From Siphonodentalium dalli (Eukaryota; Mollusca; Scaphopoda; Gadilida; Siphonodentaliidae), in contig CP136066.1 of the NCBI GenBank assembly GCA_032622095.1, positions 59,986,609-60,050,608 on the forward strand: 64,000 nt of DNA. The letters are read 5' to 3'. The translations under genes and the position numbers were made by a program. Positions 42,736 to 53,325 of the stretch are shown here, one piece after another (positions within the stretch are counted from its first letter, which is position 1; each line of letters begins with the position of its first letter). Under the pieces are notes generated by a model that saw only the letters and a program-made list of their open reading frames with translations, was not told the origin of the DNA and made no database searches.

Positions 42736-44310
42736 ATATTTTGGGTTAGCCTATCGGTATGAAATTTCCAACTGTTGAAATATTTTGACCAAAGTTGGGG
42801 GCACCTACCAAGCCTTCTAACATCCCACCTGTCACCCTCGCGTCGTCGTGTCACTATTAGGCCGAAATGGTATGGTCGGGAGAAGATAACAATTAAATAT
42901 TAAGCTATTAATATGTTTGTATATTCATAATTTATTGTACAAATAATACGGCTCAATTTTCCCTGTACTATAAAACCACTGTTTCTTACAAATTTGTAAA
43001 TACTATTTGTATTTACAGGTAGTAAATACTATTTGTATTTACAGGTATAAAATTGTTCATAGTATAGACCCCAGGGCACAGGTCGCACTTTTACGGCAGT
43101 CAATGTGGCATTCTATAAACATTTCTATCATTTGTCCTTATATACTTTAATAGTATCATTTTTTTTCATTTTCTCTTACATTCTTTAACAATTTTTATAA
43201 ATGTTTTATTTGTTTTCTTACATTCTTTAATAATATTATCATTTACGTTGTTTCCTGGATAAGGGGGCAGAACTCACTCAACACCAGGTTCCATTTTGGG
43301 CATATTTATTGCCAACAAACGTAATAACTGGTTCAACAATAAAATGGTGCACAGACATGATTGCACAAATACATGTACATATATACAAACATGCTAGTAA
43401 ATATGTAAATAACTCTCAATATATGTAATATATCCGGGCAAAGTGGATGTATACCGCCACACTATACACGCAAACCATGAGAATAAACAACCTTTCATCG
43501 GCCGTGAAAACCGCTCAGGAAAAACCGGACGCATCTTTTGGTGGCCATATATTTCAATACGACTTCTTTTGGTGGCCCCCGGAAACCTGCATCCGATACT
43601 CTACTACATGTACATAATACTCTGTAGCAGCGCTTTCAACCGGCCTCAAGATCAAGAACGTCGGAGTCGTTCAACGCTTATTCACAAGATTACTGTTTGC
43701 TGCAATAACTCAACCATTGTTTACACCGTTCTTTTAAAAATATGTTCCATATACACATGATGCACTTGAGTTTTGAAAGATTACTAATTGGGCGGGTGGG
43801 CGGGAAAATTAAAAGATTTCGATAGACTGTACTGACGCTTCAGGCTTAAGACAAAGGAATGATTCCTGGAGACTAAAAGACGCTCTTGGAACTGACCTCG
43901 GCGATCCGCGGTATCTGATTGGCCGGCAGCTTACTCTTTCTCGGGGAGAAATGATACGCGATATTTGATTGGCTGGCGGCCGTCTGCGCTTTCCGAAGCG
44001 CAATTTTGATTGTTTGACACTCGAAGACGTAAACACTTCTTCTCAGCTGACTGTATGCTATTGACAAATACTGCTCCATTGATATTTTAACCGGCAAGAA
44101 TGAACATGACTATATATAACCCGGATATACGATAAATGGAATCTGAGGTACCCAGTGGCATTATATCACCCTTATCCATCCACAACGTAAAAGCTTTTAC
44201 AAGTAAAATTACCTTTTTTATATTTGTTCGTTCTTAAATTCTTTAAAAGTTTTGTATCATGTTTTCTTACATTCTTTAACAATTAATAAAAATATTATAA
44301 AATGTGTTAG
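42736..44310. other. non-coding; small tandem and CCAAT-rich segment
   Basis: A 26-bp doublet of the palindrome GTAAATACTATTTGTATTTAC is at 42996-43042. At 43905-44010 two inverted CCAAT boxes (GATTGGCCGGC, GATTGGCTGGC) occur in a CpG-rich patch, promoter-like for the reverse strand, but no recognisable gene follows. Confidence 0.4.
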
Positions 44311-44386
44311 GCCAATGCATTCTCTTATATATGCGAGGCGACCTATGGTGTACCAGAATATATAAGATATTGCATTGGCACAGGGT
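44311..44386. repeat. degenerate copy of the CCAATGCATTCTC hairpin
   Basis: The left arm is nearly identical to that at 37911 (CCAATGCATTCTCTTATATA), the right arm partly decayed. Similarity to the 34.7-kb copy extends beyond the palindrome (TTCGCA, TTCAGGAA, CTCC). Confidence 0.75.
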
Positions 44387-44711
44387 ATTCGCAATAATTC
44401 AGGAAGCTCCTGTCGTGATAGAGTCTGATGAGCTTTTATTGGAAGATATCTCTAATTTTGTCGCCACATCCAACTGGGCATGTTTTCGTCTTTTTGTATA
44501 AACTGGATCCTTAAACACATTTAGATTTGCGAAACTAGTATTATCCCCAATGGCTGTCGAACCAATATTTAGAATATCTGCAATTATGTCTCAATACGGA
44601 TAAATTTATAATGGTTATGATTAACTCAGAATTAAAATTAATTAAAGCTGCACATAGTGTTTGGAACATTGAATCTGAAAACCTTAAATATTACACATCA
44701 TCCACCACGTC

Positions 44712-44816
44712 AGCTCTTTAATAAGGGACATTTAAAGTTATTCTTCAGCTCTTTAATAAGGGACTTTTAAAGTTATTCTTCGGCTCTTTAATAAGGGACA
44801 TTTAAAATTAATTTTA
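44712..44816. repeat. 35-bp tandem repeat, three units
   Basis: Units begin at 44712, 44747 and 44782 with (A/G)GCTCTTTAATAAGGGAC and end TTATTCTTC. Strict 35-bp period. Confidence 0.92.
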
Positions 44817-44819
44817 AAG

Positions 44820-46773
44820 AAACAAAAATAATCTATTGCTTTTGTGTCACCGTTGTTATAGGTAAAGAAAGTCCATTTTCGGGCAAAAATGTGTCATTGT
44901 ATTACCTACTATCGCCGATTCGTCTTGCTTTTAAATTGAACGGTGTTTGTTGAGCATAGTCCTTTAAATATTTGTAATTGCATGTCACAGGTACGGAAGT
45001 ATACCAGGGCATGGAAGACATAACTTCTTCCATGTCTCGTATTGAGAACATGAATGCGTGAATTAATATTGTCTCTGCCTCCGTTGTTATTCTTCGTTCT
45101 CAATAAAAAAAATATACAAAAACAATTGCGGATCTACTTTATTGTGATGTATACTTGCGGATTGTGTTTAAACGAATTCTACCAACAATGCACAATTATG
45201 CAAACTGTTATCGTCCTTGTGATAGCTAACTGGAAATAAAGTATGATTCGCACGGTATATGTGGGGTACGCTCAAATTGAGCTCCGGTTCTCAAATTGCC
45301 ATTCATGGGAATTTAAATACTCTTTGTATATGTAAGCTGTCGAGAGTGGAACTGGACCTAACCATTATATTACTTGGCGTGCTGGGGGAGCTCTCCGTTT
45401 GAGATACTCATTACTCAGGCTATAGATGGAGAAGTGTGTCCATTTCATAATGCTCATTTCATTCATAACATGTCATCATGTCGATTTCAACGATAGTCGA
45501 CAAACAACGTCAGCATGTGAATTGATATGTCCGAAACAACACCGACTGGTCCTTCTTTGAAGCGCCCGTGTGATGTGTCTGTTATGAGTTGTGTGCGCCT
45601 AACAATGGGATAATAACTGAACTATTCCTTCGCCACCCTTGGGAATTGGTGTGCTTTACCAAAAATCAGGGAACGATTGTACCAATGGGATTGTGCTCTA
45701 AAACTATTTATTGATTGTGAGAGGGTGTTTTTAATTTGGCCAATAAATCATAATTGTCCAATAAATTGTCATTTTCGGCCAAGCAGTAACATTGTGTATA
45801 TGTTACTGTTGGTATGATCAGTTTATAGATTCTCTGGTATTCCCTCCAAATAAGATTCACATAAGGCTATAGTTCCTGGGTTCGTCGAAGGAATGGACCC
45901 CAATCGTAATTTCGAGTATAAATTAGGCAATTCGTACTTCCGGGTAGTCTTGATTGACAGCTAAACTATTCATGGTTATAAACTATTACCAACATCAAAG
46001 TGAGAATAGTTATACCTTTAATGAAATTAACCAATCTATTTCTTTTCTTGACGCTGGGTGAGCACAACGACGGATATACTATACCGAGAAGCGTGTCCAT
46101 TTCATAGCTGTTCATTTCATTCAAAGGTGTCACCGTGTCGATTTCAACGAAAGTCGACAAAAAACGTCATCGTGTAGCTTTCCCCATTGATCCGAGTTCG
46201 CCTGAATGTATCTTCTGATTTGTTCATAATTATGTGTTTCCTTTCGATCGATTCCAGAAAATAGTATATGGATTATCACATGCATGTATGTACTATATAG
46301 TCTTATGTTAACAATTAATTCCTTATTAGATATATGTTATTTCGTTTCGCACAGTACCGCACCGTACCTTCGCACATTAGAACGGTAAATTCGTGATTAC
46401 ATTCTTATTATATTTCACATCAGGAATTCCGATCACTATTACTATAGTGTCGTTATTTATTGTGTCTTATTTTCTCAATAAACGGTAAACTAACGCAACA
46501 AATGAACTTACATTGTAATTCAATGTTCATAATTCGCATTTGCAATACCAGTAATCGAGAGACACAGTAACAAGATTTCCGATTATGACATTAATGCTTT
46601 AAGCCCACCGATATACTGTGCGACAAAAGCGCTCGCGAAATTCAAAACAGCTGCGTCTATTTAGATAATAATTGGTGACGTCACAAAATAAGATATAATC
46701 TATATACGACCCAAAGCATCCGGCTTTGGTTCGTTAATTATCACCCTCACCACAAAAGCAAGGGAACTCGTAC
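44820..46773. other. non-coding; one direct duplication
   Basis: About 100 bp at 45431-45535 (GTGTCCATTTCATA, GTCGATTTCAACGA, AGTCGACAAA) recurs at 46092-46200. No gene recognised. Confidence 0.5.
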
Positions 46774-47227
46774 AGGTTACACTGGTGTAAATATTTCCCA
46801 TAGGCTTCAATGTTAACGTTTGTTGATCTGCATCAGAGGTCAAATGGAAACTGTTCAATCTGCCTTCGGATTATGTGAGCTTGACATCTGTGGAAACTTT
46901 CCCAATAAAAAAATAAACACCGTCAGGCAGGGAATCAACTTAAAATTTTCGTTTTTTCATAACTAGGGTCAGTTCCGCAATAAAAAATTATTGTCATTTT
47001 TTCAATCGCACTTAAAATTTCTAAAGAGCCACAACAGACTTCACCTTTAATGAATGGGCCTCTTGTCAAATGATGTTTGTAGGAGAATGATTCCTTGAAT
47101 TTTTGTCAACAGTTTACTTTTAATTCATGCAACCAATCACAGCCCAGAGTGTTTTAACTGTGAAACTTTATAATCCTCCCGCAACCGCAGGGGGGAGCTG
47201 CCTATAGTATTTACACCAGTGTAACCT
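46774..47227 (+). repeat. left 454-bp repeat with its own inverted ends
   Basis: It starts AGGTTACACTGGTGTAAATA and ends with the near complement (TATTTACACCAGTGTAACCT). It differs from the right copy at roughly 4-5 percent of positions by eye. It could mobilise as a MITE by itself. Confidence 0.9.
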
Positions 47228-48131
47228 AAAGGGCCATGTGGTCTTTCTTCATATTTTTTGTGCATAACCCATTGTGAACCTTGATATATACCTATAATTA
47301 TTAAACTAATGTTGTTTTAAAAAAATGTGTTTTTAATGCCATGTGTCCCTTTAATTGGAACCCACCCAATAATACACTAATTCAGAATAAAAACCCAAAA
47401 TGCAGGTTGGATTTGAGTTTATTTTAATAATATGAGGCATCTAATAAAGCATGAGAAGTTATACCACATTCATTTGATCAGGTTTTCACTTGGCTTTCAT
47501 CTGTTGTGCCCCATGAATTTAATTTCTCCACAGGAACCGATATGCACAGGTTTCATTTAACACTATGCAAATCAGCTGCAGATTCACACAAAAAATGCCT
47601 TTACTTTGAAAAATAAATAGTGTGGAGGGTTCATTAGTCAGTAAACTTGGCATAATTTTGAAGAACAATTACTACTTGTCCCAAAATCTGAAGAATTGAG
47701 TGAAAACTTATTTAAACAATGAGCTCAGACAAGGGTGTTTTAACCCTGGGTCAGGTGAATTTTCCTGATTGAAAATGGTGCTAAAATTTGTAATGTCTGC
47801 TACAATCCCAATTAGAAGGAATCCTTAATCTATTGTCTCACAGTATCAAATGTCGTTAACTAACATTGGACAGGGGGTGCCAATGATGAGGTTATAACGA
47901 CTACATGTTCCTTCAGCTGATAAAGTAGTAATATATCAACAGATAAGATGGCAGACATTTTCAAGCATCATTAATTTCAAAACTCCTTAAAAGCAAGGTG
48001 CTGATCTCAGAATAGTTAGTTGTCATCATTTCACGAGACAAATATCATTTCTCATTGTAAAAATTCTGGAAGTTGTATATTCGCGAGAAGAATTTTCCAA
48101 ATTAATGCTGTTAATGTGACAGAGTTGTTGA
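47228..48131. other. 5' part of the element core, no gene
   Basis: Non-coding. AAAGGGCCATGTGG at 47228 and ATGCCATGTGTCCCTTTAA at about 47337-47355 form a loose inverted pair that could be an old short element. Any promoter for the transposase should lie here, but I see no clear TATA box. Confidence 0.4.
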
Positions 48132-51100
48132 GTGGATTTTGGAATTTGTGAGGACTGTGAGACAATGAAGTTTAACTGTGATAATCCCCTTAGATTCAAA
48201 CCAGGACACAAACAGTTGTATAAAGCCAAGCGACAACCATGTGTGGATAACAGAGTAGTGAAACATTTACGCGAAAGAACGATCATTACATCGTTGGACA
48301 TTCTCGAAAAGCCAAACTCTGTGAGAGCACATCAAACTCGGTCTGCTGCAAACAGTCTTAATCCAAGAGGGAAGGGTCAATCTGACAACAAAGAGCCTGA
48401 AAGAAAAAATGAAAGGTAAACATCTCTTACAATATTCCACGCGGCAAACAATGTTATATGCATGTTCTTTTCGTCATATAGATAAGAAATGGGGGGGGGA
48501 TTCAGCATTATAATATCAATAAATTAAACATAGATTTGATCTTCTGAAACCAAGTGTATGACTTTAAAATCTTTTTTCAAAATCTCGGCTGTGTCCTCCT
48601 GCATAAAATAAAACATTTAATTTTACAAGCCCCATACCTCTTTGTGCAGGAAATGCTTTGAGAACTGTACCCTGAGTCAAAACACAGGTTTTCAGCCTTA
48701 TAATTTGCAAATAGAGTTACTCCCCTTATTCTGTTCATATTGAAATGGGTCACTAATTGCAAACAGCACAGGTATAACATTGCTTTGCATGCAGATATAT
48801 ATAAATTAAATTGCAGCACTGTGAGTGCTTTAGTTAACTATTCATTCAAAGGACTGTTTGGAGCAGGCAGTGTTTTAAAAGAAAAAAATATATCTCACAG
48901 TTAGACCGATATGTATGTACCTTTAATATATATGGTTCAAAGAGTAAAATTTTGGATTTTCTTTTTAATTTTCAAAGATGATAGCCCAGACAAGAGATGT
49001 GTCAGTGGTTGGCAACGCGAATGCGGATCGAACAGGGTGGTCAATATACGCCGAAATGCGATGATGTTGAACTCTTCCTTCGAAAAACATAAGGCATATA
49101 AACCCACGTGTACAGGATTCCTATACTGGGACATGAACGCTGAGGAAATTCGTGGAATTGGATGTAGAGAGAAAATGATTTGCACGTGTTGTGATTTTAA
49201 ATCTGAAATTTTCAACCTGTATGATGAAATTATAACAGGGAACCGTGGCAGGAGACCAGAAAAACCAAATGTTGGACTTTCAGTCGGATTATCTAAAACA
49301 CCCATTGCAGCAGAAGGATTCAGACGCATATGTGCAAGTGCTAATATTCCCCCGCCAGCCGAAAAGTCAATTCAGAGCACAGCGAATAAAAGTTTACCAA
49401 AAATTGAGGAAATAAATAAAAAGGATCTCCGAGAAAGACGTTCGAAACTCATATGTAAACAACAAACTGACGGAAAGAAGAGTCCACATATCATCGATGC
49501 ACAGGCAGATGGACTTTATAACAATCCGATTTATTCTGGGAGTGGCAGAAACCCATTTCAACCAAGCACTCAAGTTATATACAGTGTTGTTGAAAATCTA
49601 ACGCCGTCACATGACATTATTGGACTTGTGGTGCACAACAAGCTTTGTTCGAAACGCAAACACCTGAATAAATGTGATAATCACACATGTGGGAAATAGA
49701 TAGAACCGCATGAGTGTCTGAATTTTGACGAAATTATCGCACGAGATTTGTTGGCGGAGCGATACCTCGAGTGCGGGACGCAGTCCCGCACGAGAGGTAT
49801 CGCGTTCCGCCAACAAATCGAGTGCGATAATTTCATCAACGTTCAGACACTCATGCGGTTCTATTTGTATTACATATCTGCGTATTATAGTAAGTTGACT
49901 CACAGTCGTCAATCTCCGGTACAGAAATTGTGAATTTAATTGAGTGTTAACGGCATTTTAGGTTAACGCAACAATCAGACAGGGAGCCCTTCTATCCGCG
50001 AGTGAACATGAACCATCTTGACCCGCGCAAAGGTGTTAATTGGGTTTTCCCAGATTTTCCAAAAATATAACCCAATCAGCATGCTGCGATTTCGGCAAGT
50101 GGGTTGTCGCCCTTGCGTTGAAAAGTTGAAAAAGTAAAAATAGTAACGGCGAAAGCCAGTCTAACAACACTGAATGAAATAGTTCCGTCGACAGATTGCA
50201 CTAGTGCGATTCTGAGAATTATCACACGTCTGGAACGTCGTGCGATCATGCGAATTACGTTGATAGATATGTAATAAAGACTGTTTCGCAACGATTCCAT
50301 TTGAGAAGAGCATCGGCGATGAGAGAACATGGGCGAAAAAAGCATTTGGTAAAATGAAAACCAATAGCAATATCGAGATTGGTCACCTTGTTACTGATCC
50401 CGATGCAGCGGGCTTCAAAGGCTGTGAGGATCTCTATGACGAAGGAACAACAGCGACCAGACCAACTCATCAACTGGACTCAGATCATGTCTCGAGAAAC
50501 CATCGGAAATTCATCAAAAACCATAAGAAGCTGCCGACTCTCATCGCTGGACCTGACCTAAAAAGCAAATCAAAACTGATAAATAAACTCGCAATGAACA
50601 TTTCTGATCGATGTCAGGGTGAATTGACATCTGCAAGAAAGCATTTCAAAGCCAATGCTGAAGGAATGAAGAAACATTTACTGAAAGTGAAAGAAGCAAT
50701 AGTAAAGTGTTTCCAAAACTCCCATGTTATGTGTAAAAAATACTCATATCTGTGCAAGGGAACGAAAAAATCCAACTGGATCGTTAAAAATAAAACTGTG
50801 CTAGGACCCAAATTTACGGTCAATAAAACTTCGGACTGTTCGGATATTCTCACGGAGTGTGTTGACTACAGACTGTGTCCACAAATGATTGACAAGACTT
50901 TTCTTGGCATGAACACGCAAAAAGCCGAAGCATTCAACAGAGCAATTCGGGTATCGCTGCCAAAAAATGTGACATTTACCCGAAATGTTAGTGGGCGTTC
51001 ACATTCAGCTTGTCATTCCACAAATGTAGGCTGTGGGAATTCCATCTCTGTGTTGTGTAAAGAACTTGAATGTGAGATTCACCCAAGATCAAAAGTGTCC

Positions 51101-51289
51101 AAAAGACTTGCAGCAGTGCAGAAGGCTGGAAATGACGTGAGATCATATAAAATGACAAAAAGGTCCAAACGGGCAAGAGTGGACAGGAGGGCAAAGTTAT
51201 ATGCCCTCTACACCAAGCATAGTGAGGAAATTTCCTATCATAAAGATATCATGATTCCTCCTGAAGCATGTGCCAAACAGTTAAAGTAA
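48132..51289 (+). pseudogene. Mutator-like DDE transposase, two exons plus interrupted second half
   Basis: Parts are 48132-48415 (first in-frame ATG at 48165), 48985-49690 and 50282-51289. A GAAAG|GTAAAC donor joins an acceptor ending GATAG at 48984 in matching phase. The protein fits the animal Mutator-like transposase family: N-terminal region, CTCCDF Cys pair, GRRPEKPNVGLSVGL, then the catalytic acids in QADGLYNNP, VTDPDAAGF and NTQKAEAFNR, with HVSRNHRKF and SLPKNVTFTRN before the C terminus. Between KCDNHTC and FATIPFEKSIGDE about 590 bp of foreign sequence brings an immediate stop, so the DDE triad is split. About 660 codons in all, near the expected family size. It could only work if the insert were removed by splicing, for which I see no good GT donor. 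Confidence 0.82.
49691..50281. mobile_element. 591-bp insertion in the transposase gene, with 163-bp palindrome
   Basis: It begins directly after the Cys codon at 49688-49690 and ends before the in-frame Cys codon at 50282. The first part (49701-49863) is a near-perfect palindrome: TAGAACCGCATGAGTGTCTG pairs with its complement at the other end and the centre is GTGCGGGACGCAGTCCCGCAC. The remaining 420 bp are unique here and non-coding. Only weak similarity between the two flanks; no certain target duplication. Confidence 0.65.
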
Positions 51290-51360
51290 CACACATACAC
51301 TAAGCCATCCAAGTGGAAAAGGGTTAAACCAGGGCGGTGAAATGTACCTTTCTCTTTAAC

Positions 51361-51759
51361 TCAAATCAGACAAAAGGGTCTATGTGCCCTAGTGCAGCAT
51401 TTCTGTCCCTCGCAATGGCGTCGTTCGACATTTTTTTCATGGCTCTCCATAACGATGTGGTCAGGATTTACACATGTCTTTCTATGGCATATGTGACTAA
51501 GTTCTGGGCTGCCAGGGTAATAGGCGGATGGAGACATCGCTAGTCTGTGTCGTATGACGAATGCTATTCGGTGGACACCCCAATCCTTCCTCGGCTCACC
51601 GGGCTCAGAATTATTACTCGACGGGAACTTGACATATAAATATCCATAGCCGTCCTTTCTTGTCCGACCTGTCCACACGCGACAGCCGAACAACCCCTCA
51701 GATCTAGATTTTTCGGATAATTTCGCATTGTAAAAATCATAAAAACGACTCTCCTCCAT
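51361..51759 (-). CDS. I-PpoI-like His-Cys box (His-Me finger) endonuclease
   Basis: An intact 132-residue protein, a likely site-specific double-strand DNA nuclease. It matches the I-PpoI zinc-binding loop pattern: SHICHRKTCVNPDH at 88-101 and ESHEKNVERRHC at 105-116. By comparison with I-PpoI, His89 is the general base and Asn110 the metal ligand. Zinc site 1 would be Cys26, Cys91, Cys96 and His101; zinc site 2 Cys116, Cys121 or Cys122, His126 and Cys130. It lies tail-to-tail with the transposase, 71 bp apart, inside the same pair of 454-bp repeats. No frame damage, in contrast to the transposase. Shorter than I-PpoI (163 residues), mostly at the N terminus. Zinc-loop proteins of this family are known in metazoan genomes; a role in the element is inference. 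Confidence 0.85.
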   Translation of the reverse strand: MEESRFYDFYNAKLSEKSRSEGLFGCRVWTGRTRKDGYGYLYVKFPSSNNSEPGEPRKDWGVHRIAFVIRHRLAMSPSAYYPGSPELSHICHRKTCVNPDHIVMESHEKNVERRHCEGQKCCTRAHRPFCLI

Positions 51760-51839
51760 TTTGATTCACTTGTATGACTTAAATGTGTGTTTAAAAATTG
51801 GATTTGGGACATGCTATCAGGAACTGGATAAATCCCTTT

Positions 51840-52293
51840 AGGTTACACTGGTGTAAATATTTCCCATAGGCTTCAATGTTAACGTTTGTTGATCTGCATC
51901 AGAGGTCAAATGGAAACTGTTCAAACTGCCTTCGGATTATGTGAGCTTGACATCTGTGGAAACTTTCCCAATAAAAAAAATCAACACCGTCAGGCAGGGA
52001 ATCCACTTCAAATTTTCGTTTTTTCATAACTAGGGTCAGTTCCGCACTAAAAAAATATTGTCATTTTTTCAATCACACTTAAAATTACTAAAGAGCCACA
52101 ACAGACTTCACCTTTAATGAATGGACCTCTTGGCAAATAAAGTTTGTGGGAGAATGATTCCTTGAATTTTTGTCAACAGTTTACTTTTAATTCATGCAAC
52201 CAATCACAGCCCAGAGTGTTTTAACTGTGAAACTTAATACTCATCCCGCAACCACAAGGGGAGCTGCCTATAGTATTTACACCAGTGTAACCT
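51840..52293 (+). repeat. right 454-bp repeat, direct copy of the left one
   Basis: Same length, same orientation and same inverted ends as 46774-47227. Differences include TCAATCTGCC versus TCAAACTGCC and GGGCCTCTTG versus GGACCTCTTG. Confidence 0.9.
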
Positions 52294-52480
52294 ACACCTA
52301 CCTGTCGAGGCCATCAAAATATAATTGTCGAGCTAAATTTCTTGAAGCTTTGCAAAGAGGTTAGCGGAATTGCATGTTTAGCAAGTCTGGGTAATGTTAA
52401 CGTGTTCTGTGTTCGAATAGAAAGGAAGCGAAGGTCGTCAAATGATTGCATGTACATGTACACGTGTATGTATATGTATG
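52294..52480. other. spacer
   Basis: Short non-coding stretch between the composite element and the minisatellite. Confidence 0.5.
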
Positions 52481-52489
52481 ATAGTCGTT

Positions 52490-52815
52490 ATGATAGTACC
52501 ATATAGTAAATAACACGTTACCGTGGTAGTAACATGCTAGTATCATACTACCATGGTAGTACAAACTGTCACATGGTAGAGTGCCTTAGTTCCGTGACAT
52601 GGTACAGTACCATGGTAGATATCAAATTACCGTGGTAGTACCATGGTACTTACACAATACCATGGTGTTATAACGCAGATGTCCATGGTACCGTGGTAGT
52701 ACGGCACCATGTTAAATATCCCTTTTCGTGGTAGTACCATGTTAGTACGACGTTACCATGGTAGTTTCATGGTAGTATAACTGTAGTACCGTGATAGTAT
52801 CACGGTAGTTGTGCT
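52490..52815. repeat. degenerate CCATGGTAGTA minisatellite
   Basis: About twenty imperfect copies of a TACCATGGTAGTA-type palindromic motif with variable spacing. Confidence 0.8.
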
Positions 52816-52924
52816 TGTTTATATGGGAGTATTGAACTCGTCCCATGAATTTGTGCAAATGTTTACACAGTTATGTGAATGGTCCAGACTCTTGTTCGTC
52901 CGCCTAATGCGGTGTGACTAATTA

Positions 52925-53325
52925 CCGCCCGGGACCGCCCGGGCGGCCCCACGGGCCCATGGACACTATATCTCGACGTTATAACGTAGCGACATACCCA
53001 ACAAGGTAAACATGGAAAATTTTACTCGCTCGCTCGTCTCCGGCCGGTGTTATTAACCCCACAAATGCCGATATTGGCTAAGAGAGCCGGGTGATTACGG
53101 GTGTCTTCGTGTGTTTTGGGACAGTATATTTTGGCGATGCGTGGTAGTGCAGTATACACCTGAGTGTTAATCCCTCAAAATCCGGTAAAATACTATATAA
53201 ACAAAAAGAGCCCGGGACCGCCCGGGCGCTCACATGGGCCCGTGGACATTATATCTCGACGTTATAACGTAGCGATATTAGAGGATCGGCCAAATCCAAA
53301 AAGGGCCTTAGTTTTCGAGATACCC
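52925..53325. repeat. outer GC-rich modules of the large foldback, left side
   Basis: The GACCGCCCGGGCG, ACGGGCCCATGGAC, ATATCTCGACGTTATAACGT, ACTCGCTCGCTCGTCTCCGG and TAACCCCACAAATGCCGATA blocks recur on the right side at 59236-59330 (same orientation) and 60000-60490 (inverted). Confidence 0.75.

Larger units (their letters stand above)
46774..52293. mobile_element. composite Mutator-like element with endonuclease gene
   Basis: The outer ends are AGGTTACACTGGTGTAAATA and its complement. Inside are two direct 454-bp repeats (46774-47227, 51840-52293) around a 4.6-kb core holding a Mutator-type DDE transposase on + and a His-Cys box endonuclease on -. The core itself starts AAAGGG and ends CCCTTT. 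I found no 8-11-bp target duplication at the outer ends (TCGTAC versus ACACCT). The transposase is interrupted, so this copy is probably immobile on its own. Confidence 0.65.

Noticed and set aside
42427-42854. Reverse-strand frames encoding repeated LSLLSHIVLIQAH-type peptide
   Set aside because: Translation of a 40-bp minisatellite; every frame shows a similar repeat.
43880-44100. Histone-like promoter (CCAAT boxes) implying a histone gene
   Set aside because: No histone or other recognisable coding sequence follows on either strand.
46774-52293. The 454-bp repeats as LTRs of a retroelement
   Set aside because: They do not begin TG and end CA, they have their own inverted ends, and the core encodes a DDE transposase rather than gag-pol.
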